Assembly: GCA_947458265.1 (NCBI GenBank)
Contig: CANGYF010000012.1
Location: forward strand, 1 to 64,000
Direction: 5' to 3'
Origin: Betaproteobacteria bacterium
Lineage (GTDB): Bacteria; Pseudomonadota; Gammaproteobacteria; Burkholderiales; CAIKXV01
Length of the DNA: 64,000 bases
Shown here piece by piece: positions 54,514 through 63,539 of this stretch (position 1 is the first letter of the stretch; each line of letters opens with the position of its first letter). Below the pieces are notes generated by a model. It had not been told where the DNA came from. It did not search any database and saw only the letters and a program-made list of their open reading frames with translations. Made by a program: the position numbers and the translations under genes.

Positions 54514-55623
54514 TCAGGTCTCCAGCGGCAGGCGCACCGCCTGCCCCGATCGGGCCGACCGCTCCATCGCGATCGTCGTTTCCAGGTTGACCAGCGCCGC
54601 GTCCGGGCGGCAGTGCGGCGTATCCGCGCCGGTCACCAGCGAGTCGAGCCAGCTGCGCGTCTCGTTGCCCAGCGGCCCCCAGAAATCGCCCAGCGCCCAG
54701 TCACCGGCGGTGTTGCTGCCCAGGAAGGCGAACGGCACGCCATGGTCTGGCACGTAGGCGTGCGGGATACCCTTCTCGGAATAGATCAGGTGGTCCATGT
54801 GGTCGTCGTCGATGATCATCGTGCCCTCGGTGCCCAGCAGTTCGACCCGGTCGGACTGGCCGAGCGTCGGGTACTGCGCCGGCAGCGCATAGCTCACGCC
54901 GAAGTTGATGACCGCGCCATCGGCGAAGGTGACGATCGCCCAGGTCACGTCGTGCGCACTGTAGCCGGCCTTCTTGAAGATGCCGTGCTGGCCGCGCGCG
55001 ACCACCTCGACCGGACGGTTACCTTCGAGGAACCAGCACATCAGGTCAACGTAGTAGGTCAGCACGTCGAGCACCGGCGTGGCATGCGGATCGCGCTTGA
55101 GGATCGAGAACGCCTGCGCGCGCGAGTTGTACACGCGCGCCAGCCCGCCGACCACGGTACCGAGACGGCCGTGGTTCATCTGTTCCTTGGCGCGCAGGAA
55201 GCACTCCTTGAAGCGCCGGCTGTAGCCGATGCGCAGGTTGCCGTTGTTGGCGCGGATGGCATCGACGATGCGCTGCGCATCGGCCAGTTCCAGGGCAATC
55301 GGCTTCTCGACCAGCACCGGCTTGCCCAGTTCGAGCGCGCGGATGATCGGCGCCACGTGCTCGCCTTCAGGCGTGGACACGAACACCGCGTTCACCTCGG
55401 GCCGTTCGATCACCTCGGTGTTGCTGCCGCTGCAGAAGTCGGCAGCGGTGGTCTTGCCCAGGGCCTGCGCGCGAGACGGATCGATGTCCGAGATCGCAAG
55501 GAAGCCGACCGAAGGATGCTTCGCCGAGAGGCGCGCGCGCAGGGTGCCGATGCGTCCGGCACCGACGACTGCGACGCCCAGCGGCTTGTTGCTCGGGTTG
55601 TTGCCCACCTGCTCCTCCTCCAT
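54514..55623 (-). CDS. Gfo/Idh/MocA-family oxidoreductase
   Basis: 369 residues. NAD(P)-binding Rossmann motif VAVVGAGRIGTLRARLSAK at about 18-36, then the family's conserved EKPIAL (Lys of VLVEKPIALELADAQRI, about 104) and the C-terminal alpha/beta domain starting GYSRRFKECFLRAKEQM. Closest in style to inositol 2-dehydrogenase and related sugar or cyclitol dehydrogenases. Divergent from Bug gene 4 (131-bp spacer without recognised boxes). Confidence 0.88.
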   Translation of the reverse strand: MEEEQVGNNPSNKPLGVAVVGAGRIGTLRARLSAKHPSVGFLAISDIDPSRAQALGKTTAADFCSGSNTEVIERPEVNAVFVSTPEGEHVAPIIRALELGKPVLVEKPIALELADAQRIVDAIRANNGNLRIGYSRRFKECFLRAKEQMNHGRLGTVVGGLARVYNSRAQAFSILKRDPHATPVLDVLTYYVDLMCWFLEGNRPVEVVARGQHGIFKKAGYSAHDVTWAIVTFADGAVINFGVSYALPAQYPTLGQSDRVELLGTEGTMIIDDDHMDHLIYSEKGIPHAYVPDHGVPFAFLGSNTAGDWALGDFWGPLGNETRSWLDSLVTGADTPHCRPDAALVNLETTIAMERSARSGQAVRLPLET

Positions 55624-55754
55624 TCGTGGAATGGCCGCGATGATACGCGCCGGGCACCGCTGCTGCTGCCGCCCGCGCGCCGGGTGCCCGCATTGCAGCC
55701 CTGTTGACCCGCCCCTTCGAGCACGTCACCATCGACGCACAGGAGGAGCACGCA

Positions 55755-56771
55755 ATGACGATCCCGAAGACGGCACCAGCCGCAGGGGATGCCCGCAGGA
55801 CCGCTGCCGCTGCAGCGATCGCCGGTCTGCTGCCGCTGCTCGGCTGGCTGCCGGCGCCCGATGCGACCGCGCAGGCATTCCCCGCCCGCCCCATCCGACT
55901 GCTGATCCCCGCCTCGCCCGGCGGCCCGGCCGACATCGTCGCGCGCATCGTCGCTCAGAGCTATGGCGAGGCGATCGGCCAGTCGCTGGTCGCGGACAAC
56001 CGCGCCGGTGCGGGTGGCGGCATCGGCGCCGAGATCGTCGCGCGCAGCCAGCCCGACGGCTACACGGTGATGATCAGCCACTCGGGGCCGCTGGCGATCG
56101 AGCCGCTGCGCCAGTCGAAGCCATCCTACGATCCCCTGCGCGACTTCACCGCGGTGTCGCTGGTCGCCGAGCAGGCCTACGTGCTGATCGTGCACCCGTC
56201 GGTGCAGGCGAAGACGGTGCAGGAACTGGTCGCCCTCGCGCGCACGCGCCCCGGGAAGATGAACTTCGCCTCCGGTGGGCCGGGCACCGGCATCCACATG
56301 GCGGCCGAGTTGTTCAACCTGGTGGCCGGGCTGAAGGTCGTGCATGTGCCCTACAAGGGCGCCGGCCCCGGCATGGGCGCGCTGATCGGCGGCGAGGTGG
56401 ACATGATGTTCAACGGCATCTCGTCTGCATTGCCGCAGGTGCGCGCCGGCAAGCTGCGAGCGCTCGCGATGGCCGGTACGAAGCGGTCCAACCTGCTGCC
56501 CGAGCTGCCGACGATCCAGGAGGCCGGCTTCCGCTACGACACCAGCGGGTGGTACGGCTATGTCGGTCCCGCAGGCCTGCCGAAGCCGATCGTTGCGCGC
56601 CTCAACGAGGCGCTGGTGAAGACGCTGGCGACGCCCGAGGTACGCGAGCGTTTCGCCAGCCAGGGCATCGACGGCATCGGCTCGACGCCGGCCGCGTTCG
56701 CGGAATTCCTTCGCGACGAGATGGCGAAGTGGCGCAAGGTGATCGCCGCCTCCGGGCTGAAGGGCGACTGA
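55755..56771 (+). CDS. Bug/TctC-family periplasmic binding protein 4
   Basis: 338 residues, ATG 55755 six bases after AGGAGGAG (55741-55748). Signal peptide core AIAGLLPLLGWLPAPDATAQ; mature protein from about residue 40 (AFPARPIRLLIPASPGGPAD). Landmarks DNRAGAGGGIGAEIVARSQP, VVHVPYKGAGPGMGALIGGE and EAGFRYDTSGWYGYVGPAGL. First of two consecutive Bug genes on this strand (140-base gap). Confidence 0.93.
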   Translation: MTIPKTAPAAGDARRTAAAAAIAGLLPLLGWLPAPDATAQAFPARPIRLLIPASPGGPADIVARIVAQSYGEAIGQSLVADNRAGAGGGIGAEIVARSQPDGYTVMISHSGPLAIEPLRQSKPSYDPLRDFTAVSLVAEQAYVLIVHPSVQAKTVQELVALARTRPGKMNFASGGPGTGIHMAAELFNLVAGLKVVHVPYKGAGPGMGALIGGEVDMMFNGISSALPQVRAGKLRALAMAGTKRSNLLPELPTIQEAGFRYDTSGWYGYVGPAGLPKPIVARLNEALVKTLATPEVRERFASQGIDGIGSTPAAFAEFLRDEMAKWRKVIAASGLKGD

Positions 56772-56911
56772 ACAGAGGTCAAGCCCGTCCCTGATGCAGC
56801 AATGCCGCGCGACGTCCACCCCGTGCACAGGGTACGCATGCCATTGAGCGCTAGAATGACCTGTCGGCTGATTCAGCCTGGAGATCGCCTGTAGGCAGAG
56901 GGAGGTACGCG

Positions 56912-57901
56912 ATGGTCAATGATGTCCGCTCGCTGTTGGGCGCATGCGCGCTGGGGATCAGCCTTGCCGCCAGCGCCGGGGGCGCATGGGCCGCGGCAGC
57001 CGAGTTCCCGGGCAAGCCGATCCGCCTGATCATCCCGTTCGCCGCTGGCAGCGCCACCGACGTCTCGGCTCGCCTGTTCGGCACCGAACTCGCGAAGCAG
57101 ATGGGCCAGCAGGTTATCGCCGACAACCGGGCCGGGGCGGGCGGCGCGATCGGCATGCAGGCCCTGGCCGCAGCAGTACCGGATGGCTACGTGATCGGCT
57201 ATGCCGGGCCGGGTCCGCTCGCCATCAATCCTGCGATCACGCCGGCACTGCCCTACAACGTCGCGCGTGACTTCCAGCCGGTGTCGCAGGCCGTGGAAGC
57301 TGCCCTGCTGCTCGCGGTGACGACGGCGCTGCCGGTCAAGGACATCAAGGGCCTGATCGCGCTCGCGCGAAAGCGCCCGGGCGAGCTGAGCAACGCGTCG
57401 GCTGGCACGGGCACCATCGGCCACCTCGCCGGCGAGTACTTCAAGATGCTGACCAGCACGAACATCCTGCACGTGCCCTACAAGGGCGGAGGCCAGGCAA
57501 CGGCAGACGTGATGTCCGGGCATGTACAGATGCTGTTCGATCCGCTCACCGGCGTGGGCGTACATCTGCAATCGGGCCGGTTGCGAGCCCTGGCCGTGAC
57601 CGGACGCAAGCGGCTGGCTGCCTTTCCCGAGTTGCCGACCGTGGCAGAGTCCGGCGTCCCTGGCTACGAAGTGATGACCTGGGGCGGCATCCTCGCCCCC
57701 GCCGGCATTCCCCGGACCGTCCTTGACCGCCTGAACGCGGAGATGCAACGGGCGGTCAGGTCGCCGGTGGTCATCGAGCGCTACGGGTCGCTCGGTGCCG
57801 TGCCGGTGGCCGGTACGCCCGAGCAGTTCGCGGAACTGATCCGGAGCGAGACCACCAAGTGGGCCAAGGTCGCGAAGTTCGCGCAGGTCCAGCCGAACTG
57901 A
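56912..57901 (+). CDS. Bug/TctC-family periplasmic binding protein 5
   Basis: 329 residues from ATG 56912 after gagggaggt. Signal peptide ends at about AWA|A (residue 27; ALGISLAASAGGAWAA). Mature landmarks: KPIRLIIPFAAGSATDVSAR, DNRAGAGGAIGMQALAAAVP, LHVPYKGGGQATADVMSGHV and AESGVPGYEVMTWGGILAPA. The lyase gene follows after 37 bases, so this protein is the natural supplier of the lyase substrate if the pair is functional. Confidence 0.93.
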   Translation: MVNDVRSLLGACALGISLAASAGGAWAAAAEFPGKPIRLIIPFAAGSATDVSARLFGTELAKQMGQQVIADNRAGAGGAIGMQALAAAVPDGYVIGYAGPGPLAINPAITPALPYNVARDFQPVSQAVEAALLLAVTTALPVKDIKGLIALARKRPGELSNASAGTGTIGHLAGEYFKMLTSTNILHVPYKGGGQATADVMSGHVQMLFDPLTGVGVHLQSGRLRALAVTGRKRLAAFPELPTVAESGVPGYEVMTWGGILAPAGIPRTVLDRLNAEMQRAVRSPVVIERYGSLGAVPVAGTPEQFAELIRSETTKWAKVAKFAQVQPN

Positions 57902-57938
57902 TCCCGAGTTGACCCCTCCGCCCGAGGAACCGTCCGCA

Positions 57939-59330
57939 ATGCCTTCGCCACGGCTTGCACGTCCGGATGTCGCTGCGATCGAAGCGCTGTTCAGCCGGGA
58001 GCGCATGTGGCAGGCGTTTCTCGACATCGAGGCCACGCTGGCGGAGGTGCAGGCCGAACTCGGCATGATCCCCGCGACGGCAGCGGCCGAGATCCGGCGA
58101 AGGGCCAACCTTGAGTCGATCGGTCCGGCGGCGCTCGCCGCGGACATCGCGCGCACGCGCGCGCCGATCCACTCGATCGCGCGCGCATTGGCACAGGCCT
58201 GCGAGGGGGATGCCGGGGACTTCGTGCACTGGGGTGCCACCACCCAGAACCTGACGCAGACCGGTCGTACCCTGATCATGCGCGAAGCACACGACGCATT
58301 GCTGGCGCTGCTGGGCGACATCCTCGTCCGGATGGCCGCACTGGCCGAGGCCAGCGCGGAGATGCTCGCAGCCGGGCGCACGAACTACCGGCATGCGCTT
58401 CCGATCACCTTCGGGCTGAAGGTCGCCGCCTGGATCGAGGAGATGCTGCGCCACGTGGACCGGCTGCGCGGTGCGGAGCCGCGGGTGTTCGTGGCGCTTT
58501 GGGGGGGCGCCCTGGGGGCGATGCACGCATTCGGCGAGCACGGGCCGGAGATCAACCGGCGGCTGTCGCAGCGCCTGGGACTGGTGCCGCTCGCGGTGCC
58601 CTCCCGTGCCGGCACCGACCACGTGGCGGAGTACGTGATGCTGCTGGCGCTGATGGGCACCACGTTCTCCAGGATCGCGCGCGAACTCTATTCGCTCATG
58701 GCCGACGAGATCGACGAGGTGTCCGAGTCGCTCGGCGCGGACGTCGTCGGCTCCAGCACCATGCCGCAGAAGGTGAATTCGAAGGTCGCCGTGCAGGTCA
58801 TCGCGCTGGCCGGCCGCCTGCGAGCCCAGGTACCGCTGGCCCTCGAGGCCATGCAACCCACGCACGAAGGCGATGCCGCGAACAACCAGATGATGTACTG
58901 GCTGATGGAGGGCACCGGACCGCTTGCCTACGCGGTAGCCTGGGAGATGGACCAGTTGCTCGCCTGCCTGCGACTGCATCCCGACCGGATGCTGCGCAAC
59001 CTCGAGCACTCCGGCGGGGCGATCGCCGCCGAGAACGCGATGATGCTGCTCGCGCCGGCGCTGGGCCGCGGGCCGGCCCACGACCTCGTACACCATGCGC
59101 TGGCGAAGGCAGGGACGGCTGGCGACCTGCTCGTCGACCGGTTGCTCGCCGACGAGCGCGTACGCCAGACGGTGGACGAACCGGCGCTGCGCGCTGCGCT
59201 CGATCCGGCCGGATACACCGGGCGCAGCGCCGCGATGGCGCACGAGATGGCCGCTGCTGCACGAGCCGCCGCCGCCAGCCTTCACAGCAGCGTCAGGCCG
59301 CCGCCGCTGTCCAGGGAGCCAGGCGCGTAA
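57939..59330 (+). CDS. Fumarase-superfamily lyase (CMLE/adenylosuccinate lyase-like)
   Basis: 463 residues from ATG 57939, ten bases after GAGGAA. The superfamily signature GSSTMPQKVNSK begins at residue 271 (flexible catalytic loop with its Ser), and the earlier conserved block FVHWGATTQNLTQTG is near residue 90. Overall layout resembles 3-carboxy-cis,cis-muconate cycloisomerase (PcaB) and adenylosuccinate lyase; the PcaB type is favoured by the catabolic neighbours, but the window has no other pca genes. The TTG at 57909 would add ten residues and is not used. Convergent with the amidohydrolase. Confidence 0.87.
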   Translation: MPSPRLARPDVAAIEALFSRERMWQAFLDIEATLAEVQAELGMIPATAAAEIRRRANLESIGPAALAADIARTRAPIHSIARALAQACEGDAGDFVHWGATTQNLTQTGRTLIMREAHDALLALLGDILVRMAALAEASAEMLAAGRTNYRHALPITFGLKVAAWIEEMLRHVDRLRGAEPRVFVALWGGALGAMHAFGEHGPEINRRLSQRLGLVPLAVPSRAGTDHVAEYVMLLALMGTTFSRIARELYSLMADEIDEVSESLGADVVGSSTMPQKVNSKVAVQVIALAGRLRAQVPLALEAMQPTHEGDAANNQMMYWLMEGTGPLAYAVAWEMDQLLACLRLHPDRMLRNLEHSGGAIAAENAMMLLAPALGRGPAHDLVHHALAKAGTAGDLLVDRLLADERVRQTVDEPALRAALDPAGYTGRSAAMAHEMAAAARAAAASLHSSVRPPPLSREPGA

Positions 59331-59361
59331 CCCACGGCCAGCAGCCCCCCCGCCGCGGTCT

Positions 59362-60348
59362 TCAGAGGCGCAGCAACCGCGCCGCGTTGTCCCAGAACAC
59401 TGCCTGCTTGCCTGCGTCGTCGAGCACGCTGATCTCGTGCACCACGCCCACCGGGTCGTTGTGCGCGATGTCGAAGCAGTAGTCGCTGCCCATCAGGATG
59501 CGGTCGGCTCCGACCAGCTTCACCATGTAGTCCATCACCTCGGGGCAATAGCTGATGGTGTCGTAGGTGAACCGCTTCAGGTACTCGCTCGGGGCACGCG
59601 GCAGGTGCTTGCACTCGGGCCGTACCTTGAAGCCCTGGTCCAGGCGCCCGCGCAGGATCGGCAGCGCGCCGCCCGCGTGCGGCAGCGATACCTCCAGCTT
59701 CGGGAAGGCGTCCAGCACGCCGCCGAAGATCAGGTGCGAGGCGGCGATGGCCACCTCGAACGGATTGCCGAGCGTGTTGATCAGGTACCACTGCTTGAGC
59801 CGCTCGTTGTTGATCATCATCGGGTGCAGGAACAGCGGCAGCCCGAGGTCAGCCATGCGCTCGTAGATCGGGAAGAAGCTGCGGTCCGACAGTTCGCGGT
59901 CGCGCACTGCGGTAGCCATGTAGATGCCGCGGATGCCGGGCAGCTTCGCAGCGCGCTCGAGTTCCTCCAGCGCGAGGCTCGGGTTCTGGAACGGCAGGTG
60001 GGCGAAGCCGATGAAGCGGTCCGGATGCGCGACATGCGCCGCGCTGATCGCATCGTTGACCGCCACCGACAGCTGCAGGCCCAGTTCGTCGTCGGCCCAG
60101 TAGACCATCGGCTGGGTCATCGACAGCGCATGCATGTCGATGCCCATGCGGTCCATGTAGGCGAGCCGTTCGCCCAGGTCGATGAAGCCGGAGGTGATCG
60201 GCCCGGTGCGCAGGTTCAGTCCGACCTGGATGAAGCGTGCCCCGGTGGCATCGCTGGTGACCGTGGTGCCGCAACGGCCGCCATGCTTCGCGACCAGCTC
60301 GATGAAGCGTTCCGGGAAGAAGTGGGCGTGGGTGTCGATGTTCCGCAT
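59362..60348 (-). CDS. ACMSD-type amidohydrolase (metal-dependent decarboxylase family)
   Basis: 328 residues. Metal ligands: H7 and H9 in DTHAHFF, H175 in PLFLHPMM, and D289 in LMGSDYCFD; these match the amidohydrolase-2/ACMSD group, which decarboxylates aromatic or muconate-type acids or hydrolyses lactones. Other conserved parts are MTQPMVYWADDE and IRGIYMATAVRDRELSDRSF. Substrate not assignable. Preceded on its strand by Bug genes 6 and 7 and the SMP-30 gene. Confidence 0.88.
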   Translation of the reverse strand: MRNIDTHAHFFPERFIELVAKHGGRCGTTVTSDATGARFIQVGLNLRTGPITSGFIDLGERLAYMDRMGIDMHALSMTQPMVYWADDELGLQLSVAVNDAISAAHVAHPDRFIGFAHLPFQNPSLALEELERAAKLPGIRGIYMATAVRDRELSDRSFFPIYERMADLGLPLFLHPMMINNERLKQWYLINTLGNPFEVAIAASHLIFGGVLDAFPKLEVSLPHAGGALPILRGRLDQGFKVRPECKHLPRAPSEYLKRFTYDTISYCPEVMDYMVKLVGADRILMGSDYCFDIAHNDPVGVVHEISVLDDAGKQAVFWDNAARLLRL

Positions 60349-60360
60349 GGTGGTCCTTCG

Positions 60361-60412
60361 GTTCAGCGTGGCTCGGTTCGGCGCGACTCGGTTCGGCGTG
60401 GCTCAGTTCAGC
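60361..60412. repeat. 15-bp tandem repeat between Bug gene 6 and the amidohydrolase gene
   Basis: Three 15-bp units (60361-60375, 60376-60390, 60391-60405) with consensus gttcggcgtggctcg plus a partial fourth to 60412. The last units cover the stop codon of Bug gene 6 (60403), and the first lies 13 bases before the amidohydrolase ATG. Confidence 0.75.
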
Positions 60413-61404
60413 GTTATCTTCGCGGTGCGCACGACCCGGCCCCACTTCTCGAGTTCGGCCTTGATGAACGCGGCGAAGGCATCCGGCGGCATGCCGCCCG
60501 GTTCGGCGCCGTCCGCCGCCAGCCGCTGCCCGACGTCGGGCAGCAGCAATGCCCTCGCCACTTCTGCGTGCATTCGGCCCACGACCTCGCGCGGCGTGCC
60601 CGCAGGCGCGAACAGCGCGTACCAGAAGATCGCCTCGTAGCCAGGCACCCCACCCTCGGCGATCGTCGGCACCTCCGGCATCGCCGCCGCACGCTTCGCA
60701 CCGGTGACGCCGATGGCGCGAAGCCGGCCCGAGCGCAGGTATGGCGCGACGGTCAGTGTGTTCGGCGTGGCGAGCTGCACATGGCCGGCGAGCAGGTCCG
60801 CCGTGGCCGGACCGGCACCCTTGTACGGGATGTGAACGATGTTCAGGCCGGCCATCGACAGGAAAAGCTCCATCGCCATGTGCAGCGACGTCCCCGCGCC
60901 GGCCGAGCTGTAGTTGAGCGCACCGGGCCGTGCCTTCGCCAGCGAGACCAGTTCCTTCACCGATTTCACCGGCAGGCTCGGGTGCACGGTCAGCACATGC
61001 GGCAGCGACGCGGCGAGCGTGACCGGCACGAAGTCGCGCAGGATGTCGTAGGGTGGCTGCTTCGCCAGTACCTGGTTCAGCACGATCGCGCTGGCCGCCA
61101 TCAGCTGGGTGTAACCATCCGCGGGGGCACGCGCGACGAACTCGGTGCCCAGGATCTGCCCGGCGCCCGGGCGGTTCTCGACGACGACGGACTGCCCCAG
61201 TGCATCGCCCACGCGGTTGGCCAGCACCCGCGTGACGATGTCGGTGCCGCCACCCGGCGAGGTGGGCACGACGATGCGTACGGGCTTCGCCGGCCAGCCC
61301 TGTGCAGGTTGCGCCATCACGGCGGACGGTGCGCACAGCGCAAGCGCCAGCAGCAGAGGCGTACCCGCTGCGGGCCGCTGCCCAGCCAGGGAAGATCCAG
61401 TCAT
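60403..61404 (-). CDS. Bug/TctC-family periplasmic binding protein 6
   Basis: 333 residues from ATG 61404, ten bases after GAGGAG; the upstream ATG at 61455 is rejected. Signal peptide GTPLLLALALCAPSAVMAQP; landmarks KPVRIVVPTSPGGGTDIVTR, VVENRPGAGQILGTEFVARA, IVHIPYKGAGPATADLLAGH and IAEGGVPGYEAIFWYALFAP. Clearly a tandem duplicate of Bug protein 7 next to it: roughly seven in ten residues are the same by eye, including the unusual GQ(I/V)LGTEF. Confidence 0.94.
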   Translation of the reverse strand: MTGSSLAGQRPAAGTPLLLALALCAPSAVMAQPAQGWPAKPVRIVVPTSPGGGTDIVTRVLANRVGDALGQSVVVENRPGAGQILGTEFVARAPADGYTQLMAASAIVLNQVLAKQPPYDILRDFVPVTLAASLPHVLTVHPSLPVKSVKELVSLAKARPGALNYSSAGAGTSLHMAMELFLSMAGLNIVHIPYKGAGPATADLLAGHVQLATPNTLTVAPYLRSGRLRAIGVTGAKRAAAMPEVPTIAEGGVPGYEAIFWYALFAPAGTPREVVGRMHAEVARALLLPDVGQRLAADGAEPGGMPPDAFAAFIKAELEKWGRVVRTAKITLN

Positions 61405-61461
61405 CGGTTGCAACTCCTCGTTCGTCACGTTTCGTTCTGCCCTGCTTCGTTCCACTGGAGG

Positions 61462-62466
61462 TCAGTCCAGTGCCAGCTTCGCGTCGCGCACGACGCGGCT
61501 CCATTTCTCGATCTCCGACTTGACGTAGGCGGCGAACGCATCGGGACTCATGCCGCCGGCCTCGGCGCCATCGGCTGCAAGGCGCTTCGCGACATCCGGC
61601 GCCTGCAGCGCCTTCGCCGTCTCGGACTGCATGCGGTTCACCGCGTCGCGCGGCGTCCCGGCCGGCACGAACAGGCCGTACCACTGGATCGCCTCATAGC
61701 CGGGCAGCCCGACCTCGGCGATGGCCGGTACCTCGGGCAGCCCGGCCGCACGCTTCAGGCTGGTCACACCAAGCGCACGCAGGCGCTCGGAACGCAGGTG
61801 CGGCGCGGCGGTCAGCGTGTTCGGCATCGACAGCTGGACATGGCCGGCGAGCAGGTCTGCGGTCGCAGGACCGGTGCCCTTGTACGCGACATGCACGATG
61901 TCGACCGCTGCCATCGAGCGCAGAAGCTCCATCGACATGTGGGGCGAGGTGCCTGCACCGGCGGAGCTGTAGTTCAGCATCCCGGGCCTGGCCTTGGCCA
62001 GGGCGATCAACTGCTTCACCGACTTCACCGGCAGGCTCGGGTGGACGGTCAGCACATTGGGCAGGGTCGCCGCGACCGTCACCGGCACGAAGTCGCGAAG
62101 GGTGTCGTACGGCGGCTTCTTCGCCAGTACCTGGTTCAGCACGATGGCGCTCGCCGCCATCAGCTGGGTGTAGCCATCGGGAGCCGCACGCGCGACGAAC
62201 TCGGTGCCGAGGACCTGGCCGGCACCCGGTCTGTTCTCGACCAGCACCGACTGCCCGAAGACCTCGGTCAGGCGCGCCGCCAGCACGCGCGTGACGATGT
62301 CCGTGCCGCCGCCAGGCGAGGTGGGCACGATGATGCGCACTGGCTTGGCCGGCCAGGCGGGCGCCTGCGCCGCCACGATCGCGGGAAGGAGAGCGGCGGC
62401 ACAGGCCGCCGCGGCTGCAGCGGCTATAGCAGCAAAGGGCCTGGAAGGATTCAACGAGGCGGTCAT
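61462..62466 (-). CDS. Bug/TctC-family periplasmic binding protein 7
   Basis: 334 residues. Very Ala-rich signal peptide (AIAAAAAAACAAALLPAIVA) and mature start near residue 35. Landmarks KPVRIIVPTSPGGGTDIVTR, LVENRPGAGQVLGTEFVARA, VHVAYKGTGPATADLLAGHV. Paralogue of protein 6, 57 bases away on the same strand. Different ligand-pocket residues between the copies (IVHIPYKG versus IVHVAYKG) hint at diverged specificity. Confidence 0.94.
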   Translation of the reverse strand: MTASLNPSRPFAAIAAAAAAACAAALLPAIVAAQAPAWPAKPVRIIVPTSPGGGTDIVTRVLAARLTEVFGQSVLVENRPGAGQVLGTEFVARAAPDGYTQLMAASAIVLNQVLAKKPPYDTLRDFVPVTVAATLPNVLTVHPSLPVKSVKQLIALAKARPGMLNYSSAGAGTSPHMSMELLRSMAAVDIVHVAYKGTGPATADLLAGHVQLSMPNTLTAAPHLRSERLRALGVTSLKRAAGLPEVPAIAEVGLPGYEAIQWYGLFVPAGTPRDAVNRMQSETAKALQAPDVAKRLAADGAEAGGMSPDAFAAYVKSEIEKWSRVVRDAKLALD

Positions 62467-62573
62467 GGGGTCCTCACGAGGTGTGGCGCATCCGTCTGCC
62501 CGCTTCGCGGGTCACGATGCGATCGTCCGACGATATCCGGCCACGCACGCCCGGCGGCGCGGCCGGAGGGTAT

Positions 62574-63494
62574 TCACTGGTGGGAGTACAACTGGAGCCC
62601 CGGCACCGGCAGTTCGCAGCGCAGGATGGTGCCGCGATACGAATCGGTGATGTACAGGTGCCGGCCCTCCGGCCCGCCATAGGCCATGTTGGTCAGCCGT
62701 CCGCCGCCGTCGGGTGCACGGATGCCGTAGAGGAACTCGCCGGCCGGGCTCATCAGCCAGACGATGCCCACCCTTGCATGGCCGACCGCAAGGTTGCCCT
62801 TCGCATCCACCGCCAGCCCGTCCGGCCCATGCATGCCCGGCAGGTAGCCGAACACGCCGCACTTGCTCGGCACGCCATCGCGCAGCGGCAGGTGCCACAT
62901 GCAGTTGGTGCGGGTCATCGCGACGTACACCGCCGACTCGTCGGGTGAGAGCGCGATGCCGTTGGGGCTCGGTCCGTTATCGATCAGGCACTCGAGCTTT
63001 CGGTCGGGCGTGGCACGCCAGACGCGGCCGGTCTGGTCATGCACGCCGGTCTGCCCCTGGTCGGTGAAGTACAGGTCGCCGTTGCTGGCGAACACCAGGT
63101 CGTTGACGCCCTTGAAACCCTCGGAGCGCGCATGGGTGATCCACGGCTCGACCTTGCCGGTGGCCGGGTCGCAGGTCATCACGCCGAGGCGGTAATCGGT
63201 GATGAACAGGCGGCCGTCCTTGTGTACCGCCAGCCCGTTCGGCCAGCCGTCGTATTCCGCCGCCACGCTCACCTGCGCGTCGGGCGTGATCCGGAAGATG
63301 CGCCCGAACGGGATGTCGACCACGTACAGGTTGCCTGCGCGGTCGAACGCCGGCCCTTCGAGGAAGCAGCCGAGCTTCGACCCGGGATGGTTGGATTCGA
63401 TCCAGGTCGACGGCTGGCCCGACTTGCTCAGGTGGGCAGGAATGGTCGCGAAGACTTCCGCGACGAGTTCGGTCGGTGGATTGAAGAAGCGCAT
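62574..63494 (-). CDS. SMP-30/gluconolactonase-type hydrolase
   Basis: 306 residues, no signal peptide. Six-bladed propeller of the SMP-30/gluconolactonase group: the metal-ligand Glu lies in GCFLEGPAFDRAGNLYVVDI, with propeller repeats GWPNGLAVHKDGRLFITDYR, GVNDLVFASNGDLYFTDQ, PSPNGIALSPDESAVYVAMT and HGPDGLAVDAKGNLAVGHAR. Such enzymes hydrolyse sugar or other lactones with a divalent metal. First gene of a minus-strand group with Bug 7, Bug 6 and the amidohydrolase; divergent from Bug gene 8 (45-bp gap). Confidence 0.9.
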   Translation of the reverse strand: MRFFNPPTELVAEVFATIPAHLSKSGQPSTWIESNHPGSKLGCFLEGPAFDRAGNLYVVDIPFGRIFRITPDAQVSVAAEYDGWPNGLAVHKDGRLFITDYRLGVMTCDPATGKVEPWITHARSEGFKGVNDLVFASNGDLYFTDQGQTGVHDQTGRVWRATPDRKLECLIDNGPSPNGIALSPDESAVYVAMTRTNCMWHLPLRDGVPSKCGVFGYLPGMHGPDGLAVDAKGNLAVGHARVGIVWLMSPAGEFLYGIRAPDGGGRLTNMAYGGPEGRHLYITDSYRGTILRCELPVPGLQLYSHQ

Positions 63495-63539
63495 GGGTCT
63501 ATCCTATTGAAAACAGAAGTGCGAAGCGAGGAGGAGACA

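Noticed and set aside
59095-62682. A 1195-codon open frame on the plus strand
   Set aside because: It runs antisense over the amidohydrolase and two Bug genes and has the same Arg/His/Gly-rich composition as other shadow frames.
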